This document shows, piece by piece, positions 9,890-18,447 of a stretch of 64,000 bases of DNA. The position numbers were made by a program, and so were the translations under genes. Where the stretch lies: positions 248,001 through 312,000 of the forward strand of contig NC_089463.1 of assembly GCF_029203305.1 (NCBI RefSeq), in the 5' to 3' direction. Under the pieces are notes generated by a model, which saw only the letters and a program-made list of their open reading frames with translations, was not told the DNA's origin and made no database searches. This stretch comes from Yamadazyma tenuis (Eukaryota; Ascomycota; Pichiomycetes; Serinales; Debaryomycetaceae). Numbering within the stretch: the stretch's first letter is position 1; every line of letters starts with the position of its first letter.

Positions 9890-10765
9890 ATGATAGAAAC
9901 CACACCAATATGGTACGTGATTCTCATGTACTTCCCCCTGATCTGTGAAACCACAGACTTTGACCTCAGTACAAAATCGAAAGGTACTGCTAACACTTTT
10001 ACGGAGGTAGTACAAGATACCATTTCGTTGGAATTAAGTCTTCCATCCCATAAGGTCTTTGTTGAAGAACAATGGAAGTATCTTATACTGTTAATGGTCT
10101 GTAACCGTTCTCGGCCATTAATGCTTATGAACCTGGATATCTTTGCCTTTCTCCAAGCATCTCGAGTACCAAGGATGACATTGGATCGGAAGAGAAAACT
10201 TCATGAGGCAACTATGACTAATATTGCAAGGGAAATGGTTTTCGACTTGGTAACTAATATAAGCCGGTTGTTTTTTGGACTGTCATTGGAAAAGTCGGAC
10301 GGCATCGATTTCAAAACCCTTCTTAACTATAAAATGACTACCTTGCACTGCTTGCCTGATTTACCTGTCCTTGGATTACCCAGATTTGGTAGTATCATCG
10401 TTGGAGAAGTCAAAAAGCCATCGATTAAGCACTGGATTAAACAGCTTCATGATTGCAACTATATGATCTTCATTAATGTCAGCGAGAGAAATGATTCAAT
10501 AACTAAGAGTTTGGAAGGCTCTTTGAACCAACTCATTGCTTATCAAATCATGGCCAAATGTAAATTGGGATACATCTCAGACACAATAGTGCATATCTTC
10601 ACCACTATCACAGATATCAATGATAAGGTGATGAGCGTTAAAGTGGATATCACAATATCAAGCAGGATATACAATGAAAATCCTGAAATGTATCCTCCTG
10701 CTGCTCTAATGCTTGCCAAAATTGCTGAAATTCAAAGAATGAAGCCAAAGGTTTACAAAAAATAA
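9890..10765 (+). CDS. orphan ORF, block B of the disrupted gene (nuclease-like)
   Basis: A 291-residue open frame that could still be expressed by itself. There is no signal peptide or clear membrane segment. The best-defined part is the stretch with LPDLPVLGLPRFGSIIVGEV and the following KKP, where an acidic residue, a hydrophobic strand and E-x-K are spaced as in PD-(D/E)XK nucleases. This is followed by a helix (LEGSLNQLIAYQIMAK) and GYISD. I do not recognise a named family. Whether it starts at its own ATG (overlapping the block A stop) or by frameshift from block A cannot be told from the sequence. Confidence 0.5.
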   Translation: MIETTPIWYVILMYFPLICETTDFDLSTKSKGTANTFTEVVQDTISLELSLPSHKVFVEEQWKYLILLMVCNRSRPLMLMNLDIFAFLQASRVPRMTLDRKRKLHEATMTNIAREMVFDLVTNISRLFFGLSLEKSDGIDFKTLLNYKMTTLHCLPDLPVLGLPRFGSIIVGEVKKPSIKHWIKQLHDCNYMIFINVSERNDSITKSLEGSLNQLIAYQIMAKCKLGYISDTIVHIFTTITDINDKVMSVKVDITISSRIYNENPEMYPPAALMLAKIAEIQRMKPKVYKK

Positions 10766-10837
10766 ATTAATACAATCTTCAGCAAAGCAAACAATTGGGC
10801 AAAGAAGACGTATTTGGATTTCTACTTCGATGAAACA

Positions 10838-11671
10838 ATGACTACTAGGAATTTTCAATGGTTCAAGAAGAGCTTAAATCACTTGAAGCACACTTACATC
10901 TACTATGATTTGAAAACAACAGATGAAATCCAAAGAGAACCTGGCTTATACTCTCAAATCTTCTGCATACCCAACAAATATTTGGCCTCAACATTCTTGC
11001 TGCTTGACATACCAGGTGAAGAAATCGTCGTTAAAGTTTTTGACCCTGGTTACTACTTTATTTCGAATTGGAGTTATAAGTATCAGTATGATGATGCTCG
11101 TTACAATATTCAACAATATTTTGAGAATGATATCGAACACTACCAAAAGGTAAACGACTTAAACCAAAGTCATAGGTGCAAAATCGACATACTTTCGGGT
11201 TTCAATGCAGGGTTTTGTTCTTTCTGGAAAGATCAGTCAAAATCAAAAGATTCAAACAACTATATTGCATCAGGTTTGACTATATTCATGCCAAAGTTGA
11301 CAAAGAAGCCGAAGACACAGGAGGATTATTTAAAGGGTTTAAAGGGATTGATCACCATAGAGAACGCCGGTTTAGCCGATTTTGCTGTCAACTACGAAAA
11401 TATGTTTATGGATAAGGGAAAGTTTATATTCTCACACTACAACCCACCTACAGAGGAAAGTGAGGAAAGTGATGACACGCCAGAAGTTGAAAGTTTCCAA
11501 TCTCAGCGGATCAAAGAGTTTATCGAGGTGTGGCGTAAGAAGGACCCTGAGTATCTGTATATTATTGCTAAAGAAAGTGTAAACCGTTTCGAAGAAGAAA
11601 CTCAAAGAGAAATCACACTTGATAATGATGTCCAAAATCCCAACAGTATGAGGAATAAAAGGTCATCGTAA
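10838..11671 (+). CDS. orphan ORF, block C of the disrupted gene (kinase-like fold)
   Basis: The first ATG of this block is at 10838, preceded in frame by codons that join it to block B across one TAA. It reads as a soluble, acidic protein of about 277 residues. VVKVFDPGYYF resembles a beta-3 strand with the ATP lysine, and NYENMFMDKGKFIF sits where a kinase catalytic loop and the strand after it would be. The expected HRD Asp and DFG are not present, so activity is doubtful. A Glu/Ser/Asp-rich linker (EESEESDDTPEVE) precedes the C-terminal helix. Recognition is weak and by pattern only. Confidence 0.4.
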   Translation: MTTRNFQWFKKSLNHLKHTYIYYDLKTTDEIQREPGLYSQIFCIPNKYLASTFLLLDIPGEEIVVKVFDPGYYFISNWSYKYQYDDARYNIQQYFENDIEHYQKVNDLNQSHRCKIDILSGFNAGFCSFWKDQSKSKDSNNYIASGLTIFMPKLTKKPKTQEDYLKGLKGLITIENAGLADFAVNYENMFMDKGKFIFSHYNPPTEESEESDDTPEVESFQSQRIKEFIEVWRKKDPEYLYIIAKESVNRFEEETQREITLDNDVQNPNSMRNKRSS

Positions 11672-11856
11672 TTATAATTAAGTATAGTTTACTATTTCCC
11701 TGAATAGTAGATAAAATATTCACTTCTTTTGTGAACGGGGACAATAAGGACTCTAGGACTGTTGTATAGTAGTAGAATAGGGGAATAAGAAGATGGAACC
11801 GAGATCCACATTAGACAGGCGCGTGATTAAACAAGAAAGCATTGTCCTGTGAATCA

Positions 11857-13611
11857 CTAATCGTCTGACTTAGCGTTGGTGGACCCATAGGCACTGTCAA
11901 ATTCTTCTTCCACAATCTCGACCGGAACGGGTCTTTGCAAAGCCGTAAATGGTTTTTTGGTGATTTTGCAATACACCCAAATCGCACCCACTCGGGCGAC
12001 AACACACACTAATGCAATTAAAATCCCACCAAATGGGGCAATTACAAACGCCCCAAAGGCACCCCAGTCTTCAGCATCATATAATCCGTTCCAAATCAAT
12101 AACAACTTCCCCCCTTCTTTGGCGGTTCCATAATAGACGGTTCCAAAGATAAAAATTGCAACCAAAGCTCCTAATCCTCCAACCATCACATCCACTCCCG
12201 TCAAAAACCAAAAGAACCGGTCACTCAAACCTAAGAATATGATTGGGATGATAGAGCTCGAAATCAAGTCAGCAATCAAATAAATCTGTAAGATATTATC
12301 TGCCACTTTGACGGCCAACACCACAATCGGTACAATCATTATCACCACCATTGCTCTAACCCAGATGGTCTTAAGCCTGTTTCTAAAGATATCATTGGAG
12401 ATGGTTGACACAAAGGCAGACTGCAAAGAGTCAAAAGTACAAGTGGAAATGGTGATGGTGAAGATCAAAACAAACGCGATGATCCACCCAGGCATCTTGG
12501 CAAGAAGAATGAAAAAGGCCATAGACCCGTTCTCATCCCCCACCGTCAAATCACCCGACCACACGGCCAAAAACCCTGGCACTCCTACCAAGGTACAAAT
12601 GACCATCACTATCACAGCCGAAACTGATGTACCGATAGCCAAACCTCTATCGGACTTACTAGCAAAAGTTCTCAACCAAAACGAGTTCAAGAAGAAGGCA
12701 TTTGTACCAACAGCCACAAAAAATACGTAGATCAACTCCCAGCCTAACTTATTGGCCTGAAGCAAGTGGGAAGGGCCTATTTTGGAGGTGTCTATGTCGA
12801 TATAAGACCCCATTCCTGCCGCACATATGATTATAAGCAACAACACCAAAGCCCCCTGAAAGTTATCGGTGATGAAACTCACCTTAAAGCCTCCTACAGA
12901 GGTGTAGATGGTGGTGACCACACACTCAACAATGACGGCCCCTAAAGCATCTAATCCCGTTAAGGTTTCAATTGCCAAGCTCACAGACGACAATTCAGCA
13001 ACCATGTACAAAAACATCGTCAAGCACGTAAATAGCGACAAGTACAATGCAGTAACAATCCCAAACCTGTGTCTGACCCACTCACTCAAAATAAAGCCAT
13101 CAGGGCACTTTTTCCTGATGATGGGCCCAAAAAACCCAAACGAAGCAATGGGGATTGCTCCACAGATGGTGTATACCAATAATCCGTGTAAGCCCGAGAT
13201 GTTAGCTATCTGGGCATACGTGGTCAAAACTCCACATCCCATGGCTGAAAGTTTGTTAGTATTTAAATTCCACAATAAGAACATCCTCACGCAAGTACGA
13301 ACTTGATCGAGTTAAACCGGTATAATCTCAGCACTCACATGAATGCACCCGTTGTCTTATTGTTGCAGATGTGTCATTAGCATTCCCTATATATTGTTTG
13401 AGTATTGTCGAGTTTGTTTTGTGTTTGGTGGGGTTTACATACCTGATGCAACGAAATTCAACACCAAAGGAGCGGCTCTCTGAGTACCATTGGAGGACAA
13501 GAAGGTTGCGCTCTTGGAGTATTTGAACGCCAAGAACAATCCAGTAGCTAAGAGGAACGCATAGGTGAGATATATTATGGCGTTATTGCCTTGTGACGAT
13601 AATTGGCCCAT
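11857..13611 (-). CDS. sodium/solute symporter, Dur31-like (two exons)
   Basis: Exon 1 is 13611-13443 and exon 2 is 13244-11857, joined across a 198-nt intron. Together they give exactly 519 codons (518 residues plus stop). Exon 1 supplies the N-terminal membrane segment (NAIIYLTYAFLLATGLFLAF) and the RAAPLVLNFVAS motif. Exon 2 continues with MGCGVLTTYAQIANISGLHG, RKKCPDGFILSEWVRHRFG and about ten further hydrophobic segments of the SSS fold. It is shorter than S. cerevisiae Dur3 (735 residues) and looks closer to the Candida Dur31-type carriers, which handle small nitrogenous or cationic substrates. The actual substrate is not deducible. The tail is acidic and hydrophilic. Confidence 0.85.
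13245..13442 (-). other. spliceosomal intron in the symporter gene
   Basis: Read on the minus strand it starts with GTATGT at 13442-13437. It has the consensus branch site TACTAAC at 13261-13255 and ends in TTTCAG at 13250-13245. The branch-to-acceptor distance is very short (about 10 nt). The intron contains in-frame stops, and its removal restores the frame. Confidence 0.93.
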
Positions 13612-13867
13612 ATTGGAGGTATTTAATTTGGGGGAAAATCAATGGGGCGCTGATGTCCTTATATATCTGATAAGATGAGGTATGCGCTTAAAGGGATTTT
13701 GAAAACTTTTCGCATTCTTTTAGGGCGCTTCACTTTTAGCGAAACACCAATATTTACGTGGGTGGAGATGCCTGGTAGATGGTGTGGAAAAGGAGAATAA
13801 GGTAGTATGGGTGTGGTATGTAAGAAGTTGGAGATGTTGAGGGTGTTGGGGTAGCAAAAAAAGATTT

Positions 13868-13956
13868 TGCTCCACGGCAGGTTCGAACTGTCGACCTTCA
13901 GATGACACAATTTTGCAACTATGAGACTGACGCTCTGCCAACTGAGCTAGTGCAGC
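13868..13956 (-). tRNA. elongator tRNA-Met (CAU) with 16-nt intron
   Basis: The minus-strand gene has D arm GCTC/GAGC, anticodon loop CTCATA|A with anticodon CAT, variable loop AGGTC and T arm GACAG/CTGCC with loop TTCGAAC. A 16-nt insert (GTTGCAAAATTGTGTC) sits after position 37, the canonical site for tRNA introns. The mature form is 73 nt with A as discriminator. The body resembles the S. cerevisiae elongator tRNA-Met. The fourth acceptor pair is G-G, a mismatch. T7 follows the 3' end. Confidence 0.92.
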
Positions 13957-14182
13957 AAAAACTGGTGGTTCTTGCACCCGCTCACAAACTCCTATGCTGA
14001 TGTCTCCTTGCTAATACCGACTTCGTTACTATTAAAAGTCTATCATAAAGAATATACTGGATATCACAAATGATACCAGTAACGGGTTGGGTCTCAATTC
14101 ATTATATTCATTATATACAGCTGTCGTACTAAAATTCATAAAATGGCCCTGCAGCACCAAACTCCATTAATTTTTTGCTGCT

Positions 14183-15316
14183 TCAGTCTGACTCCAATTT
14201 CCACCTCCAGTTATTGATGGCCCTAAAAGATCTAGAGGACTGGTTCTCTCCATAAAGCAAACAATAATGCAGAAACAAAAGCTTGATTTCCTCAACTTCA
14301 TCAATTATTTCCAACTTGCTGATTCTTTTCACCTCTTCTTCATCAAACCATGCTCCCGTTGACTCGTAGCCCCCAACACTGCTGATATCTGTGACCTTTG
14401 AATTTTTCAAGCCGAGCTGATGGAAAAACTCCAACTTCGACTCGACAGTCGCAAATGCATTGAACGTGAGCAAATTAATGCCTCTCCTCTGGAGGTTATC
14501 GGCCATTTGAGCACCAAAGGCATCCTTCAACGAAATGGGGTCATAAACAATGAGTGACATCAACGTACTTCCAAAATAGTTGCTCCAGATGTTGATAATG
14601 TTCTCATTTTCCTGAGGACTCGCGTAGCATAAAACGCATTCACTGAGTACTAGCGTAGGAAGCAGCGAGTCCACAAACTGGAGAACTTCACTCGAATGGG
14701 TGAGTTTGCGCAAGTCGTACCCGATAATGTGATAGTTGGACGTATGAAGATCTGGCTCTATGTCGTTGAACTGGTCTCGGGTGGTGACATCAAGACCTAT
14801 ATGCTCTTCACCCTCGTACTTGACAATCGCCCGGAGCCCATTGTCCCCCAAAATCGTCAACTTCTTGATCTTTGCGGTCTCGGGGAAATCAATCTCCAAG
14901 TACTTCACATTCGGTGACACATACTTGAAGCATCTGGTGTCGCTACCTCCTCCCAAAGAGAGGATCTGGCAAGTGCCAAACTCCTTGATGAATTCTTCCA
15001 CGATTTGACTGATCAGCTGTGTTCGAAGATACGTTCCACGGTTTATTATGGGGAATTTCCTGTCGTTGAAAGCCATTCTGAATGTTCTGCTGGCTGATAG
15101 GTTTGTGTAGCCTTCGCAGAACTGCAAATACTTAGAGTAGGATGCCACCAATTTGGAGATGTTGTTGTCCATTGGAAGGAAGTACCCTTGTTGGGCACAG
15201 CTGAGCCTGCACGCCAATGCGTCAAGGTCTGTGGATCGAATAACCTTGTCTTTTTTTTGATTTGGCGATAACATGGGCAAGATACTTTTCATCAAAAACT
15301 GCGCGAGCCCGTACAT
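14183..15316 (-). CDS. PPM1: leucine carboxyl methyltransferase for PP2A
   Basis: An S-adenosylmethionine-dependent enzyme that methylates the C-terminal Leu of PP2A catalytic subunits. The N-terminal family block is STDLDALACRLSCAQQGYF, followed by FPIINRGTYLRTQLI. SAM motif I is ILSLGGGSDTRCFKY and the acidic motif II is VKYLEIDFPETAKIK. LVLSECVLCYASPQEN matches the conserved SE-x-L-x-Y strand. The full frame is 377 residues. Internal Met codons at 15292 and 15274 are possible starts, and the latter is closer to homolog lengths. It lies downstream of TRM9 on the same strand. Confidence 0.92.
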   Translation of the reverse strand: MYGLAQFLMKSILPMLSPNQKKDKVIRSTDLDALACRLSCAQQGYFLPMDNNISKLVASYSKYLQFCEGYTNLSASRTFRMAFNDRKFPIINRGTYLRTQLISQIVEEFIKEFGTCQILSLGGGSDTRCFKYVSPNVKYLEIDFPETAKIKKLTILGDNGLRAIVKYEGEEHIGLDVTTRDQFNDIEPDLHTSNYHIIGYDLRKLTHSSEVLQFVDSLLPTLVLSECVLCYASPQENENIINIWSNYFGSTLMSLIVYDPISLKDAFGAQMADNLQRRGINLLTFNAFATVESKLEFFHQLGLKNSKVTDISSVGGYESTGAWFDEEEVKRISKLEIIDEVEEIKLLFLHYCLLYGENQSSRSFRAINNWRWKLESD

Positions 15317-15482
15317 TTCTCATACATTCTCCTACACCAACCAGATAGGAAATGTGCATATTGCAAAAGCAGATGGGTACCCAGGTATATGTTAGCACAG
15401 GAGTGGGTTTCAATAGACAAGGTTTAAATATAGTTTAAGTGGTTTTTTGCATTCATTTATATGCCTATCTAACTTCTGACCC

Positions 15483-16283
15483 TCAGGGTGTCTTTTCGAT
15501 AATCACCCACCAGTTGTCCCGTTCGTATCCTTCGTCCACTATCGTACACGACCCTGCTCTCCTGGAATTATCCACAAGCTCCCCTTTTTTGTACAAGTGG
15601 TAGTATCTGTATTTTGTGATAGGTTCTGGTTCTGGTTCTAATTCGGGCTCTACAACAAGTTCGGTAGGAGACTCGCTCTCCTTGTCGCTCTTTTTCAGAC
15701 CCTTCTTGCTCTTCTTCTTACTCGCCTTGTCTTTCTTCTGGTTGTTTTTCAACACCCACGGCACCAAAATGTCCTGTTCATCTCCTTCTTTATACCCTCT
15801 TCTGGAGTTTTCCTGTTCCAATGCCCAGCAGTATATCAACGCCCGTCCTCCGACACGTAACTTGGATAGTATATGCGATATGGCCTCGATCCTCCTTGTT
15901 TCGGTGGCAAAATGGTGTATCACTGCTATAGAAATGGCAAAGTCAAACCGGTTGCACTCATGAGGTAAGTGCAAACCGTCACTGACTCCAAGCTGAAAGT
16001 CCAGCGAAATGTCGTGGGCACATCTGATCAACCCCTCCGACCGGTCTGTGCCTATGATGAACAAATTCTTGTTGACGCCCAAGTACTTTCCGTTTCCACA
16101 TCCCACATCGATTCCTATGGAGTACTTGGGCTGGGCAGTAAGAAACTTTTCCACGATGGGCCAAGGCTTGTACCGTGTTTGTGAGAAATGGCCAGCTATA
16201 TCGTTGTATACGTCGTGCACCAAGCTCTGTTCCTGCTCAACCGCAGGTAAGTTTGGTGGTAGGCTAGGCACGGGTGCAGACAT
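15483..16283 (-). CDS. TRM9: tRNA wobble-uridine carboxymethyl methyltransferase
   Basis: Trm9, with Trm112, methylates cm5U to mcm5U at the wobble position of certain tRNAs. The 266-residue protein has the family start VHDVYNDIAGHFSQTRYKPW, SAM motif I GIDVGCGNGKYLGV and the FDFAISIAVIHHFATETRR catalytic-region block. A Lys-rich linker (near 170-190) and an EPEPEPIT run form a low-complexity insertion before the conserved C-terminal YYHLYKKGEL segment. It is divergent from GPI17 with only 72 bp between starts. Confidence 0.95.
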   Translation of the reverse strand: MSAPVPSLPPNLPAVEQEQSLVHDVYNDIAGHFSQTRYKPWPIVEKFLTAQPKYSIGIDVGCGNGKYLGVNKNLFIIGTDRSEGLIRCAHDISLDFQLGVSDGLHLPHECNRFDFAISIAVIHHFATETRRIEAISHILSKLRVGGRALIYCWALEQENSRRGYKEGDEQDILVPWVLKNNQKKDKASKKKSKKGLKKSDKESESPTELVVEPELEPEPEPITKYRYYHLYKKGELVDNSRRAGSCTIVDEGYERDNWWVIIEKTP

Positions 16284-16355
16284 TTTGCATCTTCAAAAAA
16301 ATCTGTGCGCGATGGATTTCGCGCAGTCGCTTGATTCGCAGTACTATGGCTAGTT

Positions 16356-17453
16356 ATGGGGTTTAAAGCATATTTTGGCTGGTTTGTCCTTTTGGTCCTT
16401 CTACCGTTCCTACACGTACTCATAGAGCCTTTAGAGCCTTTGTTGACGGGTGAGCTCCAGAAAGTCCAGAATCTCGTCGATGGTCTCGAGATTACTATAC
16501 CTATCTACGTCAAATTTGGAGACGCCGGGTTGCACTTGCCAGATTTGATAGATGCAGCCCAGATCCAATTGGATTCGGAACTTGCCACATACAACACGAG
16601 TCTCAAGTTCAAGCTTGTGGATAACCTAAAGGAGCCACCAATGGATCCCAACTGTGAGGAAATACAACTTGAAGATGACTACGTGTTGATATTGCATCTC
16701 GGCAGTTCCGATTCCGCCATCATTCACCAGCGGTTTCTGCACGTGGTGCTCATCTACATGCTCAGCACCGTCCACTCGAACGACTTGCCGTATTTCGTGG
16801 TGCAGACGTTGTTGGACTATTTGCTATATGCTGATTTACATCCTTACCAATATGAGGAACTTGATGAGCAGATTCCAATTGAAGTCATCCAAGTGAGCAG
16901 CGGCTCAGGCAATTCGTACGAGGCGGTGGCGGAAATGTGTTCTGAAGGCTTCAATCGCTTTTCAAACAATATATTCAATGTGACTGCAAAATACTCCAAG
17001 GTTGCAAAACTGCAAGTGAGTCCTCAACCCCACCGATTCTACTTCGAGGTCCTTGATACAGGTACCCCCAAGACTGAGGAACTACCTGCTGGAATTCCTA
17101 ACGATTCGGTGTTCCAGTTGGTTTTACCGGCTGATTCCATGCTCAACAACGAAACCACAGGCAAATTCGAGGCTTTTTTCGATGATATCTACGCTAGCTT
17201 GGCCCTGGAGCTCCCGGTACTGATTCACCCTTCAAACAACGTCAACATCCGTTTGGGGGCTCTTCTCAAGCATTCAGTGCTTCGGAACATCAACAAAATC
17301 TTGGATAGATTGGCCCAGAATCCACATCACCCGGCCCAAAAACCCATTCTCGCCAACGTCAGGGGCTTTATAAGCCAGCTCCAGCAGTATCCCGTACCAT
17401 GGAAGCGTCTCCATCAAGAAACTACCAACACCCTCAAATCCACATGTTTATAG
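16356..17453 (+). CDS. GPI17: GPI transamidase subunit Gpi17/PIG-S, short form
   Basis: Gpi17 is an ER-membrane subunit of the GPI transamidase that attaches GPI anchors to proteins. The N-terminal membrane segment (residues 5-24) is followed by a luminal domain with family blocks: ITIPIYVKFG, LPDLIDAAQIQL and NDLPYFVVQTLLDYLL. The usual protein is about 500 residues or more and ends in a second membrane segment. This frame stops at 365 after PVPWKRLHQETTNTLK, with no C-terminal anchor, and the next gene begins 58 bp later. Either the gene is truncated, the anchor has been lost, or a sequence error hides the end. The assignment rests on the N-terminal two thirds. Confidence 0.68.
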   Translation: MGFKAYFGWFVLLVLLPFLHVLIEPLEPLLTGELQKVQNLVDGLEITIPIYVKFGDAGLHLPDLIDAAQIQLDSELATYNTSLKFKLVDNLKEPPMDPNCEEIQLEDDYVLILHLGSSDSAIIHQRFLHVVLIYMLSTVHSNDLPYFVVQTLLDYLLYADLHPYQYEELDEQIPIEVIQVSSGSGNSYEAVAEMCSEGFNRFSNNIFNVTAKYSKVAKLQVSPQPHRFYFEVLDTGTPKTEELPAGIPNDSVFQLVLPADSMLNNETTGKFEAFFDDIYASLALELPVLIHPSNNVNIRLGALLKHSVLRNINKILDRLAQNPHHPAQKPILANVRGFISQLQQYPVPWKRLHQETTNTLKSTCL

Positions 17454-17511
17454 AATGCCAATACAAAAGGTCGCGAAATGCGACCCAAACTTGTTCTTCA
17501 CATCAACTAAT

Positions 17512-18255
17512 ATGTCACACAACCCTGATGAACCCACGGCCGGAACCGATGACAGCGACATGAGCGACGTCAGTTTGGACGAAGAAGATGAAGAGATCAT
17601 CGGCCGCGTGTTGTATGGCTCGATTGCCCACCAGACAGATGATGATGTACTTCGTATTTCCGACGACGACCACAGCAGCGCCAGCGACATATCGGATACC
17701 GAACTCGAGCAGATCAATGACCCGGCGCTCGTGTCGCGGTACAAGCGTCTTCGTGAAATGAAGGTCGACAAGGACCTTGGCGAGGAAGAACGCAAGCGCT
17801 TGATCATGGCCAACTTTAATAATGATCAGATGGACCGGTTTGAAGCGTACCGTCGTAGTACCATCAACAAGCCCGGGGTGAAGAAAATCTGTAACGGGGT
17901 GCTAGGCCACTCGATTCCTCCGCACCTTGCGATCATTCTCGCGGGGTTGTCGAAACTGTACTTGTCGGAGATCATCACCAAGGCCTTTGAAGTGCAAGAG
18001 CGAGAGAACAAGGCCAAGTTGATCATGGACATAGAGGGCAAGAAAAAGCGCAAGCGCCAGACGCTTCGGAACATAGAGAACGGTAAGGATATCGAGGTGA
18101 GTAATTCGAGGCTCACGTACGACGGAGACACCCAGAGCCCGTTGAGGCCAGAGCATATTCGGGAGGCCATTCGGCTTTATCGCCATGAGAACAGCAGTGC
18201 AATCCAGGCCCAGTGGCGGGCGCAGGGCGACGCTGACGGGTGGTTGTTTCGGTAA
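17512..18255 (+). CDS. TAF11: TFIID subunit TAF11, histone-fold
   Basis: A 247-residue TBP-associated factor that pairs with Taf13 in TFIID. The acidic N-terminus (about 1-80) precedes the TAFII28 domain: MANFNNDQMDRFEAYRRSTI, then the histone-fold helices HLAIILAGLSKLYLSEIITK, and the C-terminal LRPEHIREAIRLYRHE helix. A Met at 17455 in the same frame would add 19 residues and nearly overlap the upstream stop, so I prefer 17512. A 6-bp inverted repeat (GGTCGC/GCGACC, 17469-17485) sits in the short upstream gap. Confidence 0.92.
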   Translation: MSHNPDEPTAGTDDSDMSDVSLDEEDEEIIGRVLYGSIAHQTDDDVLRISDDDHSSASDISDTELEQINDPALVSRYKRLREMKVDKDLGEEERKRLIMANFNNDQMDRFEAYRRSTINKPGVKKICNGVLGHSIPPHLAIILAGLSKLYLSEIITKAFEVQERENKAKLIMDIEGKKKRKRQTLRNIENGKDIEVSNSRLTYDGDTQSPLRPEHIREAIRLYRHENSSAIQAQWRAQGDADGWLFR

Positions 18256-18447
18256 TATGGTAATTAATGCATAAGTAGACTACTTCAGTCATTGAGTGTT
18301 GTTTGTATCCTCTTTCTACCTTCTTCTGCCCTCTTTCTACCTCATTCTCACACCGCGAATCCTCCTCACAAATTTTCCGATTCGCACAGATTGTGCGGCT
18401 CCTTATTCAATTACTAACCGTGCGGCACCATCACCTATAACTATCCC

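Larger units (their letters stand above)
9732..11671 (+). pseudogene. disrupted orphan gene: nuclease-like then kinase-like halves
   Basis: Three collinear plus-strand reading blocks look like one ancestral gene of about 646 codons. Block A runs 9732-9893 (53 codons, then TGA). Block B is open from upstream of its ATG at 9890 to the TAA at 10763-10765, in a frame shifted by one base from A; A's stop and B's ATG overlap as ATGA. Block C continues in the same frame as B after that TAA, and its intervening codons still look like protein; its first ATG is at 10838 and it ends at 11671. Block B holds a hydrophobic strand followed by GEVKKPSIKHW, then a helix with SLNQLIAYQ, which fits a PD-(D/E)XK nuclease core. 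Block C has VVKVFDP, a following Glu-rich helix, a hinge-like GLTIFMPKL and an AGLADFAVNYENMF segment, like a kinase fold whose HRD and DFG residues are lost. The function is unknown. The breaks may be decay, sequencing error or recoding. Confidence 0.6.
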
